Program-made: the position numbers and the translations under genes
Shown here: piece by piece, positions 11,193 to 24,339 of the stretch
How the letters are laid out: each line of letters starts with the position of its first letter
How positions within the stretch are numbered: position 1 is the first letter of the stretch
Notes under the pieces: model-generated
Told to the model about the DNA's origin: nothing
The model's input: the letters and a program-made list of their open reading frames with translations, nothing else
Database searches by the model: none
DNA from: Thunnus maccoyii
Taxonomy: Eukaryota > Chordata > Actinopteri > Scombriformes > Scombridae
Length of the DNA stretch: 64,000 nt
Direction of reading: 5' to 3'
Assembly: GCF_910596095.1 (NCBI RefSeq)
Contig: NC_056552.1
Coordinates: forward strand, 17,743,111 to 17,807,110

Positions 11193-12601
11193 AAAAGACT
11201 GAGGCGTTGCCTTTGGGAAACAGGCAGTTTGAGGATGAGGTAAAACTGACTTTGGCTGTCATTGCGAGTCCTCTGGACCCTTGCGGCACCCAAAGGGCAT
11301 TTGGAAAGTGCTTTACCCAAGCAAGGGTACGCCAGGCAGCAGAGAGGGGGGCAGCTGATCCCCCGTGGCGTCCTCCCTTAATTTCTCCTCGAGAATTGGG
11401 TCACATAAGATGATGGGTGCATTCCCAGATTTTCTGCTCAAGTGTTTTTTTATGGTCACCATAAATAATATATTGGTCTTGCTCTGCTCTGGAGGCATGT
11501 GTGTGTCTGACATAGGGATACCTTTGTTGACAAACCATTTCCCACATCTTAAACATCAAATTTCATTATTCAGCACTGCACTGGGCTATTCTTACCTTGC
11601 TCTGTGAAAAAGGCAAGAGCTCATTTTAGAGTGCAAAGTCTGACATGGATTAAATTACATCTCCTTTCAAACACATTTCCCTTTTGTGGTCTCAGTTTGT
11701 ATTGATGATTTCATCAGAGGAGATACAAATGCATCCTCTTTGCCACGGTCTGGTGAAATAGGAGATTCACATCCCTGGCAGCTCTTTTAAATGGACCAGC
11801 AGGTCATGGCCTCATAAATGTTATTTGGAAAACCCATGGGAGTGACTGCATCAGACAATATGGCTCCCAGAGGCACCCTGGGTGCTTATTAAAGGCATGA
11901 GAGAGAATGAAAAACAGCACAGAGGGAGAGGCCCTGTCTAGATAACAAGGTGTGATCATGAAGGATTCCTGTGTTCCCTTAATTACTCTGGGTGAAGAGG
12001 GGAGAGTAATGCGTGCTTGCTGAGGGGCTTTTCCTACCAGAATATGAAGATCTCATCCTCATTTGGGTTACAAGTCATTTCATGACAGCTGCACTGCGGT
12101 AACCTCTAATTCTCTGCTTCTCAAATCAACCTTTTCTGACAATGAGATGATATTGCGTACATAGTTATTGGCTTGTGACTAAGGAATGGCATCTCAATAT
12201 TGGCATATTATGCTGAGGAGTAACTCCAGAGGTGCAGTGTGTTTCTGATATCAGATAGGCATTGACTTTTATGCCTTTATAAAGTTTGTTTCTATCTGGT
12301 GGCTAACAGGATTCAATCAAATTGTCCTTCACCACTGTGTGACAATGAGTTTCAGCTCATTTCCTCCTCACCAAGCTTACATCCTCCTACATCCTTGCAT
12401 TTACTAAATCGATTACAATTTCTAATTGCCTGACATGGAGAAACACCCCAGGAAACTGGCTATTTAAAGAAAATTATGAGTCTCTTTAAGGACAATGTAG
12501 AGTACTGAGATGTGTTATAGCTTATTTAGGAATAACATTTTTTTGTTATGGTGGCGAGAAAAATCAGCTCTATACAGCAGAAATATCAGGGTTTTCCTCA
12601 C

Positions 12602-12664
<63 letters not shown>
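12602..12664. repeat. (AAT)n microsatellite
   Basis: About 21 uninterrupted AAT/ATA units. The tyrosine- or isoleucine-run open frames across it are artefacts. Confidence 0.97.
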
Positions 12665-13444
12665 TCCAAAGGCAGCTTGGAGGTCTGCGGTTCTCATCAA
12701 TATGGAACTCTGGTACAGAAGCTATTATCAAAAGCATCACAGAATAACTGATGAGTCCTTCATCACACAGCGATCCGATACATCAGCATAGTGAGCTGAG
12801 TATGAATCTGCTTAAGAGTGATTCAAGTTCAAAATACTTAAATGCATTTTCTTGCTTTGGTGGAGGCTTGTGGCATTGATTCTAATGTTACATCTCAACA
12901 AACAAAAAGAGAAATCCACAAACAGCTATTTTATTGTAAAACATCATTTTACTGATAATATACTGGTGAGTAAAATAAGGATGATTGTAACTGAAAAGAG
13001 TTGTACATGGACTGAAGTAACAGTTCCCAACATTGGTGTTGCTTATTCCGCTGTTGCTGTTTGATGTTGCCTCCTGAATAATATGTGTGTCAGAGAGGCG
13101 CATCAAGGTGCATGCACCACTGAATAAATCCCATTTACATCCCATATTTGGAGTTCACCAAAAACATGCCACTGCTTTTACTCCCTTAGTGCACAGAGTA
13201 GACCATCAAGTCAGCCAACAAAAACTCCTAATGGGCCACTGAAAGATGAATAATTCATCTAGGCTAGGTTGTATCGGCCTGGTTTTCTTGTGCAGGTACA
13301 TGTCTTGTTGCCCACCTTGGCTCCATTACAACAGCTAGGCAGAACTGTCTACAACTGATGATGACCATGTAGTTGTTGTTGTTGTAACTCCATCCTGTTT
13401 AGTGAGGGTTACCACTTCAGGTCCAGTGTGTAGTTCCGTCAGCC

Positions 13445-14239
13445 CTATACCACAGTACTAATGGTGGAAGACTCCTCTGACTTGCCCTGTCTGCTGGGCA
13501 ATGACTTGAGATACTCCAGGTGTCTGCGGGCATCCTCCTGATTAGCCCTGACATAGTAGACCAGGTAGGAGATGACCATGGTGAACCAGCCAAACATGAC
13601 GACCAGCATGGCCACATCTGTAGTCCTCTTCATCACCACACATAGATCTATGTCTGGCACCAACAGGAAGGCAAGTCCTTGAACACGTATTTCCTCTGGA
13701 TCTGAAGTCTGGCACACAATGCCCGTCAATGATGCAGGCTCCAGGTGAACGTGAGGCATAGCCATCTGCAAGTTGCAGTCACAATGCCATGGATTGTTTG
13801 TTAAGTTGGCGCGAGCCCGCAGGCCCTCAAAGGACTCAGGGTTAAAATTGACTAACTTGTTAGAAGAAAGGTCTAGGAACTGTAGTGAGGAGCCCAGGCC
13901 TCTGAATGCCCCTGGTTCCAGCTGACTTAACTCATTGTGTGATAGATCCAGCTCAACCAGATGAGGCAAACCTGAAAAAGCATTAGTTGGGACTGTAGTG
14001 AAGAGGTTGAAGTCCAAGTAGACACGTCGTGTGTCATTGGGGATGTCCTGGGGGATCTCTGTGAGCTGCAGATTGCTGCAGCGCACCGTCTTTCCGCCGC
14101 TCTCGCTCTCAGAGCAATAGCAATTCTTGGAGCAACTGGTGGCAGCATGGTGGAAGCAAAAGGTCATCAGCACCAGGCTGTGCAGCAGCAAACACATGAC
14201 CACTGAGTGGCGCAGTAGCCAGTCTGCCAGCAGGGACAT
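13445..14239 (-). CDS. lrrc3c: Leucine-rich repeat-containing protein 3 family (probably LRRC3C)
   Basis: Predicted type I membrane protein of 264 aa with unknown biochemical role. Order: signal/hydrophobic segment about residues 12-33 (VVMCLLLHSLVLMTFCF); LRRNT-type cysteine cluster CSKNCYC at 36-42; about three leucine-rich repeats at 60-140 (TEIPQDIPNDTRRVYLDFN, LPHLVELDLSHNELS, LQFLDLSSNKL); LRRCT start NPWHCDCNLQ at 149-158; transmembrane segment about 209-229; a basic juxtamembrane tail with NQEDARRHLEYLKSLPSR and C-terminal STISTVV. The tail and membrane segment are near identical to LRRC3B as I recall it, so the family is certain. The assignment to LRRC3C rests on its place and orientation near csf3/med24. 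The frame extends upstream to 14344, but an AG acceptor at about 14323 and the alignment of MSLLADWL with the LRRC3B start favour the ATG at 14239. The CDS is in one exon, with a 5' UTR exon upstream. Confidence 0.85.
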   Translation of the reverse strand: MSLLADWLLRHSVVMCLLLHSLVLMTFCFHHAATSCSKNCYCSESESGGKTVRCSNLQLTEIPQDIPNDTRRVYLDFNLFTTVPTNAFSGLPHLVELDLSHNELSQLEPGAFRGLGSSLQFLDLSSNKLVNFNPESFEGLRARANLTNNPWHCDCNLQMAMPHVHLEPASLTGIVCQTSDPEEIRVQGLAFLLVPDIDLCVVMKRTTDVAMLVVMFGWFTMVISYLVYYVRANQEDARRHLEYLKSLPSRQGKSEESSTISTVV

Positions 14240-14344
14240 TGTGGGATATGGGCATGCTCCAGGGAGGACCACCTGGATGAAGGGGCTGAAGTACACATCA
14301 ACTTCCCCAGTAGCTGTTGAGCCTATGACATAATAAAACAACAC

Positions 14345-17300
14345 AAAATCATATTAGGAGTGATGGGAAACAAGCCATTTGGAAATAAAAGGAATAAAAC
14401 GAGAAGCACAAAATGCTTTCGCTACATAAAACATGGGTGATTAACAATATTCTTCAAACGCCTCAGTGTTATTTAACACACAAATTGGGTGTATAGTAGC
14501 TTGTTTAATTGCAGTGAGGATGCAGTGGTAATGCTACATGCTCATTTCAGCATGTTGGTGGCCAGAAACAACTGCACTTCTGTTGTATATCTAGGAAAGT
14601 CTAAGGATCAAACATTCCCTTCATACCAGCACAATAAACAAGCTAAGAAAATCCTTTGGTGTCACTGTGCTTCTTTTATAATTGACATCCCTGCGGTGCA
14701 GGGCTATTTCAGTACACAGGGACTGGCATTAACATAATGATGTGACACCAAGAGGAACAAATGTTCTGAATGAAACATATTGGGCTTTTAAAGGCCAGCT
14801 AGATTTTTATGTAGTTTTATATATCATGTTTCCAATTCTTTCTTAAACTTAGCTGTCATTCTAGAAAGCGACCATTATAACTTTCCTAGCTTGGTGTCTG
14901 TCAAGCTATGCTGTCGCTAGTCCATAAGGTCAATTAGTCAGCAGTGCAAGTAACACAGGTAGCTAAGATAAAATTACACTTTATATTTTGTATGTAAGCC
15001 TTTGGAAATAGCAGGTCTACCCACCCTAACACACTTCATTAATAGCTGATCAGGGCTACCTCCTATCCTGTTACTAATCCTCTTAAGGAAAAACTCCTTA
15101 AGTCAGTGTAGCATCAGTGTTGGCTACCCAATCCTTTTGTTGGGGTAAATGCTAATGCTAAACACAGCGCCAAGGCCAACAAAACAGTCAATGTGATGGC
15201 CTGTCTTCTTTGAGACAAAAAGGAACCACAGAGTTCAACCAGACTTCTTAATTTCTTCAAAATGGATGGAGACTGAGCAAGATCCACTTACCAAGATTAA
15301 AAAATGAAATCGATCTCTAAGTACCTCTGAGTATCACATGACGTTGGGGGGTAGAGGACAGCCTGTAGTGGCATTGGTGGTGGTAGTGTATATGTGTGTG
15401 TGAGGGCGGACAGATGATTTGTCTACGAGGCACAGCTAATAACACTCATTGTGTTACTCCCGGTTTAAGAGATGCCTGCCAGACAACCCCAATAATGAGT
15501 CATTGGGCGAGATGGAGGTTGATGCACCAGGGCAAAGCACACATGAAGCCTCTGTTATTAAGCTCTGACTGCTGTAATTTGCCTCCATCAGACATGAGAT
15601 GTTTATCCATACATCTTCATCGAGGCCAGGCAAAGCAACTTCCAAAGGATTTCCCTCTGCACTTAGTGTCAACACGGTGTATGAGCAAGTAAAATAGCAT
15701 GACAGATGCAGCTTAACAGCCAAGGATATAAAGAGTCTCGCCTAAACTGAATGGGTAACGTTATGCTCCTGCAAAGGCTGTACTTTTCCTGTCACACAGC
15801 ATGCCAGCCTGGTATTTTGCTGAGAGATAATGGGGGAGCAGGAGCATAAGGTTTTTGACGGAGGAGGAGGAGGAGGAGGTGGAGAAAGCATGTGGGCAAG
15901 AAGGGAAATTGGACACACGAGTGTAGGGTTGTGAGAGAAAGAACGATATCAAGAGGATTTAAAGAGAGGGGTAACATTACAATGACAACATTGAGAACAC
16001 TGTGACACTAATGAGATATCGAGGAAAGGGGCAAATGTTAGTTAGTCACAGGGACAGATGAAGACAGCTTGTGAATGAACAGACATGTCGCCTATGGATG
16101 AGATAAACACACAAGAAAGGGTATAAACCTAATGAGTTGAAGGGTGGTGCATCAGTATAAATCTCAATCAGATTTTCAAAAACTGTACTCCATTCAAAAT
16201 ATGTTTCCAAAGACATCATTAGCAAAAAGACTTTAATTTTACTAATGGTCAATACCCTCACAACAAACACAACCCCGCCACACATTCTGCCATATACTGC
16301 AAATACAATAAATCTAAAGACCTCTAAATCAGGTGAGGACATCGTCAGTGTCCGTAAAGTCATTTCTTACTTCTGTGATAAATAACTCTCCTGCTTTTAA
16401 TTTACACAATAAATACAGCACTCTTGCAGCCAAAGGTCAGTTTTTCGCCTCATAAATTTGCTGCTGTCAGTGCTGCACTGACAAGTCTTTGGCACCTTTG
16501 GAAGCAGTAATTTGCACTCAAACCTAAACATCAGAGGCATTAAAAGGCAACACAAAATTAATATGTTTTGTGACATGGTATTTTTCATGTATTAATCTGA
16601 CCTCTTTATGGCCCGGCTGTAAACATTGATGTCCTTAACTTGAAACACAGGTTTTTAATGTAACTGTAATCAAATTTCAGTGCTCTTAGCTCCATCCACT
16701 CCCGTCCCCCCTACTCAGTGTCAATGTCGATTACTGAAGATGCTCTTTTTGTTCCTTTAGAGCAAAACACTGTGCTTGGCAGATTTCCATTGTACCTGAA
16801 GTCTTCATTTTACCCCCACAGAATAATCTTGTTGACTTTACCTATAGAGCAACATGCATGCACACTGTCACAGCAGTGTTAATAGTGTAACAGTGGCATT
16901 TAATGTATGTTGGAAATTAGAAAAGGTTTGATCTTATAATGAAAATATCTCGTCAAGATGAACTTCAAAATTCATAATCTCAAGATAAACTTTCTGCTAT
17001 ACTGATCCATTACTTTCAAACTTTAATGTATAGTATTCACAAGCTGAGGACATTTTATATACAAAATGAATGCCAAACAATGGGTTTTGTACCAGTTCCT
17101 GCTTAAATTTATATTCTACTCATAAGCAACAAGCATCTGATGGAAAATGAAGTCAAAAGACCGGAGATAAAGACTATGCCTCGTGGGAACTAATAGGCTT
17201 CCCCGTGTTAAGTTTTTCTTTCATCCTGTTTTAGTCGGTGGTAAACAGTCGCACAATCCACTGCTTGTTTCCTGCACCAGTCACATATAGAAACCCCTAC

Positions 17301-17399
17301 CAAATAGACTCTCTTATATGAATCCAAATTGTGCAGAATCAGGCAATATCACCAAGAAAAACATATGCATTTTGATCAGTAAAAAACACACACACTCAC
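14345..17399. other. Probable lrrc3c 5' intron or intergenic DNA
   Basis: No exon supportable. It contains a short GGA-rich tract at about 15860-15881. If the candidate 5' exon ending at 17400 (see findings) is right, this whole stretch is a 3.1-kb intron of lrrc3c. Confidence 0.4.
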
Positions 17400-17988
17400 G
17401 TCTGTGCCGCCTCTCCTCTTCTTCCCATGATGTGTGTCTCAGAAAGTGTCCTCGTAAAATCGTACAGTGCGCTCCCCAAAAGGCGTTTCGGTCAATATTT
17501 TGGTTTGGCTTCCATCAGGTCCTCTCGTAGCTCGTTAAACTTGTGCTGGGAGCCGCTGTGGCAGCCACGACGCGCCACTGGAAATGCTTCTACAGTTCAG
17601 GGCTCGCTCAGTGCAGCCTTTTAGTTTCCACGCAACCAAAAAACTAGGCAGCATTGCTGGAGCCGGTGCGAATTGTCAAAGGAGAAGCCTGTCATTGATG
17701 GCGGTGTCTCACCGACTCTGATCCATGTATATGACAAAAAAAATGAATATTATGCAATGTTGAAAATGGCAGACACACGCGCGCAATGCATTTACGCACA
17801 GAACTCGCCTTAATAGCTGGGTATAATTCACGCTGCTGGGAGGATCTGAGAGTTGGAAATGCATTCATGCAAATTTGTAATGGCATGATTACATTCATTT
17901 ATATGCATCTGTTGATTAGTGGAAGTGAAGTGGCTTTAATGTGCATGTATCAGGTGCCAACAAAGTACCCCCACCCCCACCTCTCATG

Positions 17989-18024
17989 CACACACACACA
18001 CTCACAGACACACACACACACACA

Positions 18025-18094
<70 letters not shown>
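17989..18094. repeat. (CA)n microsatellite
   Basis: About 50 CA units with a few CAGA interruptions at the left end. The long histidine/threonine and cysteine/valine frames that overlap it are artefacts. Confidence 0.97.
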
Positions 18095-18096
<2 letters not shown>

Positions 18097-19665
18097 GTGA
18101 TCTCATACACAGTGCAATGCTCAAACATGGAGCAGTTGAGTTGGGAGCCCACATTAATCATAGTTGATCTGAAGCTTCTTGTTTCAAACATACTGCCTGG
18201 CTTACAGGGATGTGGATCTTTGGCTGTCTCCAGGCCCTTTTCCTGCCTGCTGCCCGCCGATAAGGAAGCCCAATCAAATCCACTATGAAAACAGACGTTC
18301 ATGGGCACTGACCGAGTCTGCCAAGCAGCCAGTCATATGGTATTAATGGAATTAAAATCAATAAAGTAGGCTGCTCCACCCAAACTCCCTCCCTGGTGCT
18401 TTGGAGTGATAGACTGTGTGTGATTAACTGCAGCTGTGAGTATTTCTTTCTTTCTTTTTGTGACCAGTTAGAGTCAGATATTACTGATCTCTAACATATA
18501 TTTTTCATATCCCTTCATAAATGCTCTTGAAAATGAAAATTCCAGGTCTTAGTGTTTCAATTGTATATATCTATCTATGAAGATACAGCCTAGCTTGGCA
18601 CAAGATTGTGCTTAACATCATTGGAAAAAACAGTTACAACAGTTTAGATACAAAAACCAAATACAAAACCAGTTCTTTCAATAGCAAAAAATGTTCCTGT
18701 ATGTCATTTAGGATATTCTTAATCACTTGTCAGTTCGTTGGACTCACTTTTCTCGTCTCATTGTGAACTTAATAGTGGAGCATCCAGATCAACCTGCAGG
18801 AGATGCAGCTCCACAATGCAAAAGTCAGTCATATTGGGCTACTACGTTTTATATTTTATTTAGTCCTCTGAATTATTTTACTAGTTAGGTTTAGGTTAGC
18901 CTGCGTGTAGCGTGTATTCCCTTGGTCTCATTGGTAAAGGTTGATTGATTGATTAATAATAAAACCACCATAACACAGTGGTGTATCTCAGTCCCTATGA
19001 GTAACACATGCTGTGCAACATGGTGCTCATTGTTGCTGCTCTGTATTCACTGCTTTGACAACCCTGCGGTCATGACACTGTTCTCGTCAATTACGAGAAG
19101 ATCAGATAGGTGGGAGAGCATATGACAATGAAACAGCAGAAAATAGGATTACTTTCCTCATCGACAGAGGAGAGTGCACTGGCAATCACTCTTCCCCAGC
19201 TTTATCGGATTACTTCAAATGTTCTGCTGCAGTTGGCAGCTTTGTATGCATTATCAACCAAGCATTAGTCCTGATAGACTGTACTTTCAAGTGGATCAAA
19301 GTTAGTTTTCCCCCCTTCCCTGACTTTTTTCCTCTCCAGTCTGTCAAGAAACTCAAAGCTGGCTCAGGCTCTCATCTTTTTTACTCCAATACCAGTGCAG
19401 GTGGCATACCTGCAAGCGAACATTAATCCATGGAGTCAAAATGCTGAGTGTGAAGTTGGGCTGTGAAAATGCTCGTACCAAAGTTTCTACAATGTCACCT
19501 CAACAAGGTGGGAATGTTTTGCCATTAGCCTTTTCTGTGTGCAGTTTTCCGAGTTGCAGTGGAACAAAAGGACTCATATTAATGAGGTATCACTCTCCCT
19601 TTCACTCTCATTGTCTAACCCACTTTTTCTTTGCTTGCTCACACATACATATATATATACTTTAG

Positions 19666-19699
19666 CACACACAAACACACACACACACACACACACACT
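19666..19699. repeat. (CA)n microsatellite
   Basis: Short CA run with one AAAC interruption, next to a short (AT)n. Confidence 0.9.
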
Positions 19700-20299
19700 G
19701 TCTCTTGAGTCTGGCTCCCAGCTTACACCTCGTCCCTGAGCAAGATCAAAGTCCTGCCTTGTCTTTGTGAATACAACATTACCCTGCTTTATTTATTTAT
19801 TTCCTTGCATGTCTTGAACCTTTTAATCAAAAACTGTGAGAAAGGTGTATTAAAAGGATTTACCTGCCACCGCCAGTAACAGGGGGGTCACCTCACCTCA
19901 TCTTCCCTGTGAGGAGCCTAGTCTTTGAAGTCTGATATCAACTGACATTAAGGAAACAATGGACTGGGAATATGAAAGTGTTGTAGATATTCATTGATCC
20001 TTGTTGAGTTCCCCACTGACAGAGATACAGCTGACTGAGACTTGTCAAAAGCTTCTAACCACAAGCTTTGGAGTCTTGAATCTGCAGTAAAAGCAGATTA
20101 TGAATGCTCCTTCATGCTCCTATGGCATGTTCCAAATGGTTGATGTTGTTTGTAGCTCAAAAAAACAACAACAAAAACATAATTTTTATATTAATATAGT
20201 TTAGGGCACTAACCCACTAAACACAAGATACAGCTGAGACTGGGAATTTAATTTGTTTTGCAGTATTGTGGTCATAAACCAAAGTATTGGAGAAATTAC

Positions 20300-20620
20300 A
20301 CTTTTGACTACACTTACACTTTGATGATGACGCTAGATGAAAAGTCAGACCACCAAAGTTATCACAATTTATCCTGAGGGGATCATGAATGTCTGTACAA
20401 AATTGTGTGGCAATACATCCCAGGATCTAAGAGAAATTTCACTCATAACCACAAATGTTAACCTCATGGTGGCGCTAGAGGAAAGATGAGGGGATCACCA
20501 AAGTCAGTAGGTTTCATCTTCTGAGGATCATGAACATCTGTGGACATTTTCATGCCAATCTATCTGATAGTTGTTAAGATATTTCACTCTGGAAACAAAG
20601 TGGTGGGCCAAATGGCATCT
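20300..20620. repeat. Dispersed repeat with two related units
   Basis: Two related blocks (about 20310-20455 and 20456-20615) share the phrases 'gcgctaga(t/g)gaaa', 'ccaaagt', 'atgaa(t/c)(g/a)tctgt' and 'aagatatttcactc'. This matches a high-copy percomorph repeat that I recognise by sight ('catggtggcgctagaggaaa...'). No family name can be given and no coding capacity is seen. Confidence 0.55.
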
Positions 20621-21780
20621 GAATTTGATTGATACATTCACAGTCATGATTTATGCATTGAGTCTTATCTCAATCAATACCATTCAGGTCAGGGTACTCT
20701 ATTTTTCACTCTGCCCGACAGTGAAGCTGGTTTATCCAGTCTGCTTCCATATTAGTTATGACCTTGCTGAAGAAAAACTGTTATAAAAAAAAAGGGAAAC
20801 TATAAGATGTTTGATTTGCTGCAAATTTATAACTGTTATGTTTGTGAAACACCCTGTGGTAACATTTCTTATAATAAGTGTGAACAATCAGCAGAGTGAC
20901 GTCACTGAATTTGATACGTGATATCTTAAATGTTAAGTTTTTATAGTCGCCTGCCAACACAGGATAGAGGTGGCTGAAGCTGTTTTCCACTGCCCTTTTA
21001 AAGTAATTAATAACTCTTAGTCCTTCATTGTGTCTCCCAGACATATTCACAATGACAGCCAGGGAGGGGTGTTCACCTTAAAGGTCATGTTATGGACTTC
21101 CAAGGACACTGCGTGAAATGTGATGGCTAAAACATGAACCCAAAAACTAAACAGAGTAAATATCCTTCAATGCTGTATGTCAGAGGTTTATTGTACGTGT
21201 TATTTTCTTCCTTTAACACTGTTAAAATGCCTGCAAAGGTTATGTTAAAACAATAAATATTCATGAGTTACATTTAAGAACTCACAGGTGCTTTTTGTAT
21301 GTCATCTAAGGGTTACTCTTTATTTTTCCTGTTCTGCACGATTTCTGTATAGTTTGAGTAATCGAGATTTGTTTTCCTACTTTTAATGTGTCACACACCT
21401 GAAAATTGACTGAGCTAAATGCGCAGAGTGAACACGAAGCTGTAATTGAATTTTGAAAGTTTCTCTTTTTCATCATTACTTCATTCCAGTTGAGTGTTTT
21501 CATATCAGACATATTAAGCTCTACATCATCGAACACCCACAGGAAGAAATGTGACTAGTCTTAGCCAGGAAATAATTACTGAGGAGAAACACTGAGATGA
21601 ACTCAAGCAAATTCACTTAAACTCATGATGGAGCAAACTCCAGGGGAGAAACACACATCTGCCACGCTAACACAGTTAAGTTTCTCAAGGAACAATCTTT
21701 GAGAAAGAAATTAAATAGGGGCAGAGGTGTTATTTGACTCATGTAAGCACTTAACTGTTTGTGTAACAATATTTTTTTAA

Positions 21781-22237
21781 AGAAATATTTTGATATTTTA
21801 GGAAATTTGCTTTCTTGACGAGAGTTAGACGAGAAAATTGATACCACTCTTATGTTTGTATGGTAAATATGGGGCTGCAGTTAAGAGACACTTTGAATAG
21901 TTTAGCATAAGCTATATATTAGCTATAAGCTAACTCTGGCACAGTACATCAAATGGTAACTTTTATGTTTAATATTGTACATGGTCCCTTACAAATTAAA
22001 TAAATAAATAAATAAATAAATAAGAACTAGAAACATGAGGAAACTGCTTACCTGGATTTGTCCAAAGGTGAACAAATCCGCCTACCAGCACCTGTAAAGC
22101 TCCCTAATTAACATGTTATATATTGTTTGTTTAGTCCGTATGCTAAGCTAAGATAACTGTCTCCCGAGTGTAGCTTGTGTATCTCTCCAAAAAAGTGAAA
22201 AAGCATACTGTTTTTCCCAGAATATCAACCTATTCCT
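21781..22237. mobile_element. TTAA-flanked MITE-like element, copy 2 (full length)
   Basis: Flanked by TTAA at 21777-21780 and 22238-22241. Left end AGAAATATTTTGATATTTTAGG; right end AACCTATTCCT. It contains the family core GTTAGACGAGAAAATTGATACCACTC and 'cctaccagcacctgtaaagctccctaa'. An (AAAT)n run lies inside at about 21997-22023. Non-coding. Confidence 0.75.
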
Positions 22238-23040
22238 TTAAAATCAAGTAGTGGAATTCAGTTGGATTATCAGGCTATAGAATATTCCACAAAGTGTATG
22301 AATGTCAAAAGCAACAATCAAGTGTCAGTTATTTCAAATAGCTCTGTTTTGCTGTCACATGTTGTAACATGAGACCAGCTCTGGTGGTCTTTGGTGGATG
22401 GGAAGCCAAGATGAAGAAAAAAAGAAGCATGTTGAAAATCATCCTGATCAGTGTCAATCTTGTCAACCTATATATGTTTCACACATTCCAAGCTCTCTTT
22501 TTGAAAGAGCTCTGACATACATGTCAAGTACTCAGTTGGAGGAAGCAGTTGTTTACCTGTCACACTAATATCTTTAAAGCCGCACTATCCTTTTTTTGAC
22601 AAGGGACATCAAGCTGTTCCAAACAGCCTCTTTAGACAGCTATCAACAGATCTATGACACATGAAGTTTCTTTCTCCCCCACTTCCCCAACAGTCAAGCT
22701 GCATCAGGCCTCAGAAAACACAGGCCCATCAATAAATAAACAGGAAAGCAGGTGGTACTCAGAGCGTGGGTTTCCATCTACTTTGCTAACGTCTCTCAGC
22801 ATTTCAGATGGGGGACTATTTTTGGATGCAAAGTACTTAGTATTCGCTCTTTCAAACTGCCCACTAGTACTAGACAAGAAGTCTGTGTGAGTGTGTTAAA
22901 GGATTAGAATAGTAATGGTAGACTTGAAAATGACAAAACTGTATCCTCTTAAATCGTCTAAAAAGTAAGTATACTGTAGATAGATTTTTACCATTAAGGA
23001 ATAGCTACAGTTACAGACAGTTCAAGAAATCAAATTATCC

Positions 23041-23235
23041 ACACTCTTGCTGAGACTTAGATGAGAAGATCAATACCACTCTCAAATATAGTTAAAGGCA
23101 GCAGGAGATTGTTAGCTAAGCTAACAGAGACTGTAAACAGGAGGAAACTGTTAGCCTGACTCGGTCTGAAGTTACCAGCTCCTCTAGAAACCCACTGATC
23201 AACACAATATATCTCATTTGTGTAATCTGTACAAA
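23041..23235. mobile_element. TTAA-flanked MITE-like element, copy 3 (partial)
   Basis: Shares the core TTAGATGAGAAGATCAATAC with copies 1 and 2, and the inner phrases 'tta(g)ctaagctaaca' and 'acaatatatctcatttgtg'. The terminal repeats are not preserved. Confidence 0.6.
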
Positions 23236-23348
23236 AACCAAAGTGTAAAGATGACAGTTTTGGGTCCTATGGGGGTTTATGTGTGCGTTTATTTCTTGGC
23301 CGGGCCCATTGACTTCCTGGAGCCTGGTTGTTACTATGCGTTAGCAAG

Positions 23349-23540
23349 GCACATCAGAATCAGAATCATCTTTACTGGCCAAGTGCGTTTACACCTTTAT
23401 ACAGTCTATGGTTTACACATATATTTAGAATTTGACTCCAGTTTAGTGGCTATCAATGTACTTACACACAACAAGATACACAAGGAATGACTATATATAG
23501 GTGAACTGTAAACAGAATACAAATAGTGCAAAGAAGTGCA
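23349..23540. mobile_element. Non-LTR retroelement 3' fragment (SINE/LINE tail type)
   Basis: 'atcagaatcagaatcatctttactggccaagtgcg', later 'atttgactccagtt' and 'caaatagtgcaaagaagtgcaaagagtgc', follow a fish retroelement tail family that I recognise by its 'agaatca(t)ctttattggccaagt' phrase. It is diverged and non-coding. Confidence 0.5.
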
Positions 23541-24149
23541 AAGAGTGCAAGGAGTGCTGAGATATATATTAAATGGTAAAGAAAAAGTGACATGCGTATA
23601 GTAGGTGGTTATATGTATATGTATATGTACATACATGTATGGCGCAAAACTCCTTGTAAAACCGCAAATACACAAACTGAGGTTTAAAGATGACCTTTAC
23701 ACTTCAGTTTGTGTACAGATTAAACAAATGGGATATAACATCTTTATTTGTGAGTTTGCTGGTAAGCGAATTTTGTATGCTTTTGACAAATGTCAAACTG
23801 CTAGAGTGACAAAGTAATCTGATTATTGTGTTTTGTTAATCCTTTATTTATTTATCTGTTATATATAGAGTCTCTTATAAACAGTTGTAAACAGTTTTGA
23901 TGAGGTGATGGAATATATTTTGATGGTAACAGTGAATTATATCTCCCAAAAGACAATCAATACTCCCATGTGCTCCAGTTAAAACTTTATTACATTTAGA
24001 AGAATGTAAATAGTCTCTTCGTCAAGGACGGGAATCAAAAATATTATATTTTGAAGGTTTTACAAGGGACGGAACAGATGAACCCAAGTGCGGACACTAA
24101 TTGGTGAGGAGATAGGTATTTAATGCAAAGGCTGGGGAAAGGGAATGCA

Positions 24150-24335
24150 GACTGGTAACTGGGAAACTGGGGCAGGGGCTTTGGCTGGAAGCTGGGAACC
24201 TGGGGCTGAGGATTGGGCTGGTAACTGGGAAACTGGGGCTGGGGCCTGGGCTGGAAGCTTGAAACCTGGGGCTGAGGATTCGGCTGGAAACTGGGAACCT
24301 GGGTCTGAGGCTTGGGCTGGAAGCTTGGAAGAGCA
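24150..24335. repeat. Minisatellite, 33-bp unit
   Basis: About six tandem units built on 'gctggaagctgggaacctggggctgaggattgg', length 33. In the antisense frame they translate as an 11-residue repeat PSFQPNPQPQV, which explains the repetitive proline/glutamine frames there. A multiple-of-three unit makes the frame open by default; it is not evidence for a gene. The flanking 'acagatgaacccaagtgcggacac' resembles a dispersed fish repeat. Confidence 0.8.
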
Positions 24336-24339
24336 GGGA

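Larger units (their letters stand above)
6360..13444. other. Intergenic region csf3 to lrrc3c, no gene seen
   Basis: AT-rich non-coding sequence. Open frames here are short, unconserved in appearance or made of repeats. It holds an AT microsatellite, an AAT microsatellite and one MITE copy, listed separately. PSMD3 and GSDMA lie in the equivalent human interval; no exon resembling either was recognised on either strand. Confidence 0.6.

Noticed and set aside
12515-12751. Open frames with long Tyr or Ile runs
   Set aside because: Generated by the (AAT)n microsatellite; no domain on either side.
13927-14333. Frames overlapping lrrc3c in other phases and on the plus strand
   Set aside because: Shadows of the lrrc3c coding exon, which has full domain support in its own frame.
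17786-18308. Three overlapping frames of 104-130 codons
   Set aside because: Their middle is the (CA)n run read as His/Thr or Cys/Val; the flanks show no homology or splice support.
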